From an uncultured Spongiibacteraceae bacterium (GTDB taxonomy: Bacteria; Pseudomonadota; Gammaproteobacteria; Pseudomonadales; Dasaniaceae): 5,576 nt of DNA. Below are positions 1 through 4,547 of the stretch, one piece after another. The DNA lies in the NCBI GenBank assembly GCA_937969395.1, contig CALBVI010000487.1, positions 1 through 5,576 on the forward strand. Direction: 5' to 3'. The stretch's first letter is position 1. Each line of letters begins with the position of its first letter. A model generated the notes under the pieces. That model did not search any database. It had not been told where the DNA came from and saw only the letters and a program-made list of their open reading frames with translations. The position numbers and the translations under genes are program-made.

Positions 1-36
1 ATACTAATAGTTTAATACTAATAGTTTAATAGTAAG
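1..36. repeat. 14-base tandem repeat upstream of pstB
   Basis: The unit ATACTAATAGTTTA occurs twice without mismatch at 1-14 and 15-28. A degraded partial third copy follows at 29-36. The array may continue to the left of the window. Each copy followed by A contains a TAA, and all three forward frames are closed by base 29. A pstA gene immediately upstream would therefore have to end at or before this point. The unit is almost pure A and T. It could be a slippage product, a spacer between pstA and pstB, or part of a regulatory region; the sequence does not decide between these. Confidence 0.85.
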
Positions 37-79
37 ATTTTATACATTTTATAGTTAAAAATAGCATGTGGAATAAAAC

Positions 80-892
80 ATGATTTCTGAAGAAGAGCTC
101 TTAAATTTAAAAACAGTCGGTATTATTGAGTCTGACAAGCCTAAAATGCGAACACGTAACGTCAACGTTTTTTATGGTGATAAACAAGCGATTCATGATG
201 TCAGTATCGATATTGGTAAAAATGAAATCGTTGCGATGATTGGCCCTTCAGGTTGCGGCAAGTCAACGTTTTTGCGTTCACTAAATCGCATGAACGAATC
301 GATTGATGGCTGTCGCGTCACCGGAGATATTTTATTGGATGGCGATGATATTTATCGAGGCAGTATGGATGTCGTCGAATTACGTGCCCGTGTCGGCATG
401 GTATTTCAAAAGCCCAATCCCTTTCCTAAAAGCATTTACGACAATGTTGCCTATGGCCCAAGAATTCACGGCCTGTTTGATAGCAAAGATGAATTGGATG
501 GCATGGTTGAACAAAGCTTGCGCCGCGCTAGTTTGTGGGAAGAGGTCAAGGATCGTTTGCATGGACCCGGTACAGGTTTGTCGGGAGGTCAGCAGCAGCG
601 TTTATGTATTGCGCGAGCAATCGCGGTAAGTCCAGAAGTTATTTTAATGGATGAGCCTTGTTCGGCACTTGACCCCATTGCGACCGCAAGAATTGAAGAG
701 TTGATTGAAGAGCTAAGTGAAAATTATGCCATTGCGATGGTGACGCATTCGATGCAACAAGCTGCACGGGTATCTCATCGCACCGCGTATTTTCACTTGG
801 GAAAATTAGTTGAAGTTAATGAAACCAAACAAGTTTTTACATTGCCAGAGCATAATCTGACAGAAGCATATATTACCGGACGATTTGGTTAA
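80..892 (+). CDS. pstB: Phosphate ABC transporter ATP-binding protein PstB
   Basis: This is the ATPase subunit of the high-affinity PstSCAB phosphate importer. It sits on the cytoplasmic face of the inner membrane and powers uptake through PstA and PstC. The 270-residue product has the full set of ABC motifs: Walker [10 protein letters not shown] (55-63), Q-loop Gln110 in [10 protein letters not shown], signature LSGGQQQR (167-174), Walker B VILMDEP (187-193), D-loop SALD (195-198) and switch His223. The MVFQKP.PFP.SIYDN stretch and the C-terminal YITGRFG are typical of PstB rather than other ABC ATPases. The N-terminus is about a dozen residues longer than the 257-residue E. coli protein. 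The ATG at 80 follows a weak GTGGAA ribosome site, and an internal ATG at 146 is an alternative start. phoU follows nine bases later, as in many pst operons. No Pho box is visible in the 79 bases upstream, so transcription probably comes from further left. Confidence 0.97.
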   Translation: MISEEELLNLKTVGIIESDKPKMRTRNVNVFYGDKQAIHDVSIDIGKNEIVAMIGPSGCGKSTFLRSLNRMNESIDGCRVTGDILLDGDDIYRGSMDVVELRARVGMVFQKPNPFPKSIYDNVAYGPRIHGLFDSKDELDGMVEQSLRRASLWEEVKDRLHGPGTGLSGGQQQRLCIARAIAVSPEVILMDEPCSALDPIATARIEELIEELSENYAIAMVTHSMQQAARVSHRTAYFHLGKLVEVNETKQVFTLPEHNLTEAYITGRFG

Positions 893-896
893 GGAG
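891..896 (+). promoter_or_regulatory. Ribosome binding site of phoU
   Basis: AAGGAG overlaps the TAA stop of pstB (890-892) and lies five bases before the phoU ATG at 902. This is the clearest Shine-Dalgarno sequence in the window. It fixes the phoU start, and its overlap with the pstB stop suggests translational coupling. Confidence 0.85.
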
Positions 897-901
897 ATAT
901 A

Positions 902-1585
902 ATGGACAGCCTTTCTTTTGACGATCATATCGTCAAGCAGTTTGATGATGAGTTAGAAAGTATTCGCAGCCAGTTATTAGTGATGGGCGGCAAAGTTCGC
1001 GGCCAATTATTAATGGCAACAAAAGCGATTGAAGATTTAGACAGCGAGCTAGCGCGGCAAGTGATTGCTGAAGAAGTTCATGTCGATGAAATGGAAATGG
1101 AGATCGATGAAGCCTGCATTTTAATTATTGTAAGACGTCAGCCAACGGCCAGCGACTTGCGCTTTATTATTGCGGTGGGTCGAGCAGTGCGTGACTTAGA
1201 GCGTATTGGTGATGAGGCCAAAAAAATTGCAGTGCATGCACTAGAGTTGATTGAATATGAAAGCACTCACGGCTATCGAGAAATTCGCCATATTAGTCAA
1301 TCGGTGGATGCCATGTTAAAACATGCGCTAGAAGCCTTCGCTCGCTTAGATACTAAAGCAGCGATGAAAGCATTTGCAGAAGATGAAAAAATTGACGAAG
1401 AGTATAAAACCTCTCTTCGAGAATTGATGACCTATATGATGGAAGATCCGCGCAGTATTAAGCGGGTAATGAATGTGATGTGGGTGCTGCGTTCTTTAGA
1501 GCGTATTGGTGATCACGCTGAAAACCTATGTGAGCAAATTGTTTTTATTGTAAAAGGCGACGATATTCGTCACGGTAATTTATAG
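902..1585 (+). CDS. phoU: Phosphate signalling regulator PhoU
   Basis: PhoU links the state of the Pst transporter to the PhoR/PhoB two-component system and damps the Pho response when phosphate is plentiful. It acts in the cytoplasm, associated with PstB and PhoR. The 227-residue length is close to the family norm. The product is almost wholly helical and has two PhoU repeats. Each repeat carries the metal-binding ERIGD motif, at 100-104 and 200-204, exactly 100 residues apart. RRQPTASDLRFI (78-89) and the matching EDPRSIKRVMNVMWVLRSLERIGDHAENL region of the second half, from about 181, are also characteristic. Translation starts at ATG 902 behind AAGGAG. It ends the operon within this window, since the next gene is convergent. 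No truncation or frameshift is seen. Confidence 0.97.
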   Translation: MDSLSFDDHIVKQFDDELESIRSQLLVMGGKVRGQLLMATKAIEDLDSELARQVIAEEVHVDEMEMEIDEACILIIVRRQPTASDLRFIIAVGRAVRDLERIGDEAKKIAVHALELIEYESTHGYREIRHISQSVDAMLKHALEAFARLDTKAAMKAFAEDEKIDEEYKTSLRELMTYMMEDPRSIKRVMNVMWVLRSLERIGDHAENLCEQIVFIVKGDDIRHGNL

Positions 1586-1665
1586 CTTTTAATTTACAGC
1601 GCGTGTTATCGAGTGGTTTTAACTAGGGGTTGTGTAACTAGAGGCTATAGCTAGGAACTGTGACA
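1586..1665. other. Convergent gap between phoU and hslO
   Basis: The 80 bases between the two convergent stop codons contain no stem followed by a T run on either strand. Visible structure is limited to AACTAG repeated directly at 1621-1626 and 1636-1641, and an 8-base palindrome GCTATAGC at 1644-1651. Transcription from both sides must end here by a Rho-dependent route, by weak signals, or by reading into the opposing gene. Confidence 0.5.
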
Positions 1666-2535
1666 TCAGTGTACGGTCGGTGAAAATAACTGGGTAATAT
1701 CATTTTTACCAAAACTATAATGCTGATGGCAAAATTCGCAGTTGGTTTCAATCAGCCCTTGTTCGGCAATTATGTCTAATAATTCCTGCTCACCTAAAGT
1801 CGTCAGCGCTTTTAAGGTTCTGGTACGAGAACAGTGACATTGAAAACTCATCGCAGTAGGCTCAAAAACTCTGACCTGTTCTTGGTTATAAAGCCGATAA
1901 AGCAAATCATTAAAAGACAGTTCGATTAACTCTTCACTGGTTAATGTACTTGCTAGATGGGTAAGGTGTTCCCAGTTGGCGACGCGCTGACTTGGGTCGG
2001 CATTGCCGGTTGCTGGTAATTCTTGCAACATCATACCGACAGCATTTTTGCCATCGGCGTTAAGCCAAAAACGGGTCGATAATTGCTCGCTTTGTTGAAA
2101 GTAAGCTTCTAAACATTGCGCTAAATTGTCGCCGTTCAGTGACACAATACCTTGATAGCGTTTACCTTGCTTTGGTTCTACGGTGAGAATCAATTGGCCG
2201 TCAGTTAGCAACTTATGAAAATCGTCACTTGATGCCTTGTCAGCTTCTTTAGCAATAGCGCGTAATGTGTGATTAGAACTCGCCTCCGCCATAATCAACG
2301 GGATTTCCCCTTGGCTGCGAGCCTGCAGAGAAATATTGCCTTCAAATTTTAATGTCGCACTGAATAAAGCGGCTGCCGCTAAAAACTCACCCAATAAATT
2401 TGCCACTACCTCGGGGTAGTTATGCGCAATTAAGGTGTCTTGATAGCTTTGGTCAAGGTGAACTAACTCCCCTCGAACATCGGTTTGTTCAAATAGAAAG
2501 CGCTGGAGTTGGTCTTTATTGGTTGGCATATTCAT
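1666..2535 (-). CDS. hslO: Redox-regulated molecular chaperone Hsp33
   Basis: Hsp33 is a cytosolic holdase activated by oxidative unfolding. Four cysteines bind zinc in the reduced form and make disulfides under oxidants plus heat, exposing the client-binding surface. The product is up to 289 residues. The C-terminal zinc site is intact: CxC at Cys233 and Cys235, and CxxC at Cys266 and Cys269. The N-terminal domain shows family sequence such as VRGELV (20-25), LKFEGNISLQ (62-71) and RYQGIVSL (126-133). Cys141 is an extra cysteine outside the zinc site. Two starts are possible, ATG 2535 and ATG 2529. The second gives MPTNKDQLQRFLFE, which aligns better with the E. coli N-terminus as I recall it. 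Neither has a Shine-Dalgarno sequence, and a TATAAT lies just upstream. Its order after hslR and yrfG is the conserved enterobacterial one. Confidence 0.96.
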   Translation of the reverse strand: MNMPTNKDQLQRFLFEQTDVRGELVHLDQSYQDTLIAHNYPEVVANLLGEFLAAAALFSATLKFEGNISLQARSQGEIPLIMAEASSNHTLRAIAKEADKASSDDFHKLLTDGQLILTVEPKQGKRYQGIVSLNGDNLAQCLEAYFQQSEQLSTRFWLNADGKNAVGMMLQELPATGNADPSQRVANWEHLTHLASTLTSEELIELSFNDLLYRLYNQEQVRVFEPTAMSFQCHCSRTRTLKALTTLGEQELLDIIAEQGLIETNCEFCHQHYSFGKNDITQLFSPTVH

Positions 2536-2542
2536 GGGCGCG

Positions 2543-2548
2543 ATTATA
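2543..2548 (-). promoter_or_regulatory. Possible -10 box of hslO
   Basis: A perfect TATAAT on the minus strand ends seven bases before the ATG at 2535, separated from it by CGCGCCC. Initiation would fall at 2536 or 2535, giving a leaderless or nearly leaderless message. No good -35 hexamer lies 16-18 bases upstream (the 17-base position reads TCGCAT), so the match may be accidental. Confidence 0.35.
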
Positions 2549-2646
2549 GGGAATCAAACAAGCCGATGCGAGATCAAGTTGCTTTTATTCAAGTTGATTG
2601 ATTAAGTGACTCTTAGTTAAGAGGCGATTTGATTAAAGGGTTCAGC

Positions 2647-3054
2647 TTATTGGTCTTGGATTTTCTTAAAGCGATGAATTTGTCGGCGCTGCTTTTTATT
2701 GGGTCGTTCGGCAGGTTGTAAATCTAAGCCTCTTAGTACTTTGCGCTGGGCGGAGCTTTCTTCGCGCAACTTAATACTTTGCGGGGTTTCTGTGTATAGT
2801 AGCATCGCCTCCGGATTGCCCCTGCGTTGCGCAGATAAGGCGATAACTTCGACTTCTTTTTCATCCCAGCCATTACGAATTTTAAGTAATGCGCCAACCT
2901 CAACATCCTTACTGACTTTGCTACGGGCATCGTTATAGCGAACCTTGCCGCCTTCAATCGCCTGCTTAGCTAAACTGCGAGTTTTGAAAAAGCGCGCAGC
3001 CCATAGCCATTTATCAAGTCGAACGTTGGTCGCTGGAAAAGGGTGCGTAGTCAT
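2647..3054 (-). CDS. hslR: Ribosome-associated heat shock protein Hsp15
   Basis: Hsp15 is a small RNA-binding protein. In E. coli it binds free 50S subunits that carry a nascent chain after abortive translation, and helps to recycle them. The 135-residue product is close to the E. coli length of 133. It begins with an S4 RNA-binding domain (about 11-70), whose diagnostic start is VRLDKWLWAARFFKTRSLA, followed by IEGGKVRYN. A basic C-terminal tail (about 104-131, rich in Lys and Arg) is typical of the family and absent from the RluB/RsuA pseudouridine synthases that share the S4 domain. Its ATG (3054-3052) overlaps the yrfG TGA (3053-3051) as ATGA. With no strong ribosome site of its own, it is probably translated by coupling to yrfG. 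The downstream gap to hslO is 111 bases. Confidence 0.95.
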   Translation of the reverse strand: MTTHPFPATNVRLDKWLWAARFFKTRSLAKQAIEGGKVRYNDARSKVSKDVEVGALLKIRNGWDEKEVEVIALSAQRRGNPEAMLLYTETPQSIKLREESSAQRKVLRGLDLQPAERPNKKQRRQIHRFKKIQDQ

Positions 3055-3728
3055 AGTGAAGACTCAAGAGTTTGGTCGATCGGCATGATCTCATCGAAAT
3101 GTAATATACCGGGGAATTCCGTATGCTGTCGTTTCGCCTGCTTGCTATCCGGCTGTAGTAGAGTAAGTAAGTACTTAATTCCAAAAGTTTGCGCCGATGC
3201 CAATACGCTAGCAGTATCATCAATTAATAAGGTGCGTTCTGGTTTAAACGGGTGGTTGATGCGCATTTGTTGCCAGAAGTGAGGCTGCTCTTTAGGGGTA
3301 CGAAAATCGTGAGAAACAATAATTTCATCAAACAAATCGGCAATGCCTGTGCGTTTGAGCTTTATGTCTAAGCTGTTGCGGTGCGCATTAGTGACTAGCA
3401 TAACGTGTTTATTGGCCGCTTTAAGCTGTTGGATAAACTCAACTACATAGGGGCGAATGGCGATCATATGTTGTATCTCCCGTTTTAAAGCGGGGATATC
3501 CAGCTGCAGTTGCTCGCTCCAATAATCCAGACAATACCAATTTAGGCTGCCGCGCTCGCGTTCAAAGCGAGTGCTTAGGTGTTTGCGGCTATCAGCTTCA
3601 TTCTCGTCGTGAATATCCGCATAGCGCTTAGGTAGATACTCAAGCCAGAAGTAATTATCGAAATATAAATCCAGCAGCGTGCCATCCATATCTAAAAGAA
3701 TGGTGTCTACATCTTGCCAATTAATCAT
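3051..3728 (-). CDS. yrfG: GMP/IMP nucleotidase YrfG, HAD superfamily
   Basis: This cytoplasmic HAD-type phosphatase hydrolyses purine monophosphates; the E. coli homologue acts on GMP and IMP. From ATG 3728 the product is 225 residues, near the roughly 222 of E. coli. All four HAD motifs are present: DMDGT with nucleophile Asp13 and acid Asp15, LVTNA with Thr113, Lys146 in RTPKEQPHF, and LLIDDT with Asp170 and Asp171. DLYFDNYFW (20-28) is characteristic of the YrfG group. The frame is also open upstream to a TTG at 3758, but that TTG lies inside the likely -10 box (3763-3758). The ATG form begins MINWQDVDTILLDMDGT, matching the usual start of the family, so the ATG is preferred. No clear Shine-Dalgarno precedes it. 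It leads the group with hslR, which it overlaps by four bases. Confidence 0.94.
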   Translation of the reverse strand: MINWQDVDTILLDMDGTLLDLYFDNYFWLEYLPKRYADIHDENEADSRKHLSTRFERERGSLNWYCLDYWSEQLQLDIPALKREIQHMIAIRPYVVEFIQQLKAANKHVMLVTNAHRNSLDIKLKRTGIADLFDEIIVSHDFRTPKEQPHFWQQMRINHPFKPERTLLIDDTASVLASAQTFGIKYLLTLLQPDSKQAKRQHTEFPGILHFDEIMPIDQTLESSL

Positions 3729-3757
3729 AGGAGAGCTTCGGTCACTATTCAGCGCCA

Positions 3758-3786
3758 ATTATGCCGCTTGGCTTGGGTATTGTTAA
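3758..3786 (-). promoter_or_regulatory. Sigma70-type promoter of yrfG-hslR
   Basis: On the minus strand, TTAACA (3786-3781, five of six to TTGACA) is followed by a 17-base spacer and CATAAT (3763-3758, five of six to TATAAT). Transcription would begin near 3751, leaving a leader of about 20 bases before ATG 3728. The -35 hexamer shares its TTAAC with the last unit of the repeat array at 3782-3850. Confidence 0.65.
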
Positions 3787-3850
3787 GTTAAGATTGAGGG
3801 TTAAGCTGAGATTGATAGTTAAGTTAAGATTGATGTTAAGCTGAGATTGA
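3782..3850. repeat. Four-copy 16-base repeat array, alternating two variants
   Basis: Four units of GTTAAG(T/C)T(A/G)AGATTGA begin at 3782, 3800, 3818 and 3835, with one or two spacer bases between them. Units 1 and 3 are GTTAAGTTAAGATTGA. Units 2 and 4 are GTTAAGCTGAGATTGA. The alternation means a block of two units was probably duplicated as a whole. Each unit is perfect within its class, which suggests recent duplication or selection. The array lies directly upstream of the yrfG -35 box and downstream of the small gene at 3933-4196. The 17-18-base period is not a whole number of helical turns, so successive units would face different sides of the DNA. There is no dyad symmetry within a unit. 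Confidence 0.95.
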
Positions 3851-3885
3851 TAAGAGTGATTTCGTGTTGTGCGGCTTTGATACAT

Positions 3886-3932
3886 TAACAAAGGGAGGGG
3901 GCGGTCGAAGGGAAGTGCGGTGATAGGGCGGT
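3886..3932 (-). terminator. Possible Rho-dependent termination region
   Basis: Just after the stop of the small minus-strand gene, the transcript would be very rich in C and poor in G. By hand count, about 24 C and 5 G occur in 44 bases (3932 to 3889). Such a bias is what Rho loading sites show. No hairpin with a T run is present. It is placed suitably to separate this gene from the yrfG promoter. The call rests on base composition only. Confidence 0.3.
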
Positions 3933-4196
3933 TTAGTTGTTCGTTTTGTTCTGGTCGCCATCAATAGGCGCTTCATTCTCTTCGCCAGCTTGATCAGCAG
4001 GTGCGGCGCTTTCGCTGATAAGTTCTTCGCCGTAAGAAATACTTAACCACCATGGCTGTCCGCGAAAGCTTTTGCTGTTAGTTCTGCGGCCATCAGCTTG
4101 TTTGCGGCGATCAAGAGCAGCAGGCATAGGCAGAGATTGCTTTCTGCGGTCTGTGCTTCTGCGACGATCAGCAAACATGGAAGACGACTGTATCAT
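3933..4196 (-). CDS. Small uncharacterised protein with DRR repeats
   Basis: I do not recognise this 87-residue protein. The N-terminal half is strongly basic and carries a repeated DRR motif: Asp10-Arg-Arg, Asp16-Arg-Arg and Asp29-Arg-Arg, then Gly36-Arg-Arg, with DRRKQ occurring twice (16-20 and 29-33). A short middle part, GQPWWLSISYGEEL (46-59), is hydrophobic with two tryptophans and may be a binding or docking segment. The last 30 residues are acidic and low in complexity, ending DGDQNKTNN. There is no signal peptide, membrane segment or cysteine. Translation probably starts at ATG 4196, with AGAGA nine bases upstream; ATG 4178 has no ribosome site. Short RR-x-x-DRR proteins occur in many gammaproteobacteria, but I know of no assigned function. 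Codon positions look gene-like: the charge pattern and repeated DRRKQ persist at the protein level while the codons differ. Confidence 0.72.
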   Translation of the reverse strand: MIQSSSMFADRRRSTDRRKQSLPMPAALDRRKQADGRRTNSKSFRGQPWWLSISYGEELISESAAPADQAGEENEAPIDGDQNKTNN

Positions 4197-4547
4197 TAAC
4201 GCTTATCTCTATCGGGCGTAATCAGTAAATGTATTTAGGTGTTTTTGCTGGTGACCAATCTGATTGCTATTAAGAGTTAAACTCGGGAGTTAAAGCTAGC
4301 AATTAAAGGCTCTGTGAGCTGATTGGTGTACCCAGTGTAATTTTTGAACGCCATTGGTACAAGCGAAAAGTGTAAAAACGGTGTAAAAAGCGAAATAGTT
4401 GCATTTTATGTGAATGACTTAACTGTAGAGACCGTGTATTGAGGTAATAAGCAGAGCGCTAAACTATATAAAGTTCTGCGTGAGTAGGAGGTAATGTCGC
4501 ACAAGGCATGCATTATAGAATTCATAATTTTAGAAACCATGTTTATC
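4197..4547. other. 351-base non-coding stretch with short repeats
   Basis: No convincing gene lies here. It should hold the promoter of the small gene at 3933-4196 and the end of the barrel gene transcript, but no consensus promoter or T-tailed hairpin was recognised for either. Visible structure is a pair of GAGTTAAA copies (4274-4281, 4287-4294), a tandem pair GTGTAAAAACG/GTGTAAAAAGC (4370-4391) flanked by AAGCGAAA on both sides, a bulged inverted repeat GCAGA/TCTGC (4451-4455, 4475-4479), and a perfect AGGAGG (4486-4491) two bases before an ATG that opens a 21-codon plus-strand frame (4494-4559). Confidence 0.5.
4370..4391. repeat. 11-base tandem pair GTGTAAAAA(C/G)(G/C)
   Basis: GTGTAAAAACG (4370-4380) is followed at once by GTGTAAAAAGC (4381-4391). 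The pair lies between two copies of AAGCGAAA (4361-4368, 4388-4395), the second overlapping the end of the pair. A further GTGTAA occurs at 4335-4340. It could be a pair of binding sites one helical turn apart, or simple slippage. Confidence 0.75.

Noticed and set aside
93..102. Perfect 10-base palindrome AAGAGCTCTT near the start of pstB
   Set aside because: It lies within coding sequence for the Glu-Glu-Leu-Leu stretch, and one such palindrome is unremarkable.
380..562. Open frame of 60 codons on the minus strand inside pstB
   Set aside because: Antisense shadow of pstB with no supporting signal.
303..629. Open frame of 108 codons on the plus strand inside pstB
   Set aside because: It is wholly contained in a clear ABC ATPase gene in another frame, has no ribosome site and shows no domain.
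1658..1675. CTGTGACAT-like sequence as a Pho box
   Set aside because: Only a fragment resembles the CTGTCAT half-site, there is no second half-site at the proper spacing, and it lies downstream of phoU at a convergent junction.
2610..2623. Inverted repeat CTCTTA-GT-TAAGAG between hslR and hslO as a terminator
   Set aside because: The stem is six AT-rich pairs with a two-base loop, and no T run follows on the minus strand.
2699..3282. Several overlapping open frames on both strands across hslR and the end of yrfG
   Set aside because: They are out-of-frame or antisense to two well-supported genes, and their products have no recognisable domain or start signal.
3729..3758. Upstream TTG extension of yrfG by ten codons
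   Set aside because: The TTG lies inside the CATAAT -10 box of the likely promoter, has no ribosome site, and the extra residues are outside the usual family start; ATG 3728 gives the expected length.
3782..3850. Repeat array as a CRISPR
   Set aside because: Units are 16 bases with one- or two-base spacers, not about 30-base repeats with unique spacers of similar length, and no cas gene is present.
4512..4528. AT-rich imperfect palindrome after the barrel gene as its terminator
   Set aside because: The stem is weak and interrupted, and no T run follows it in the minus-strand direction.
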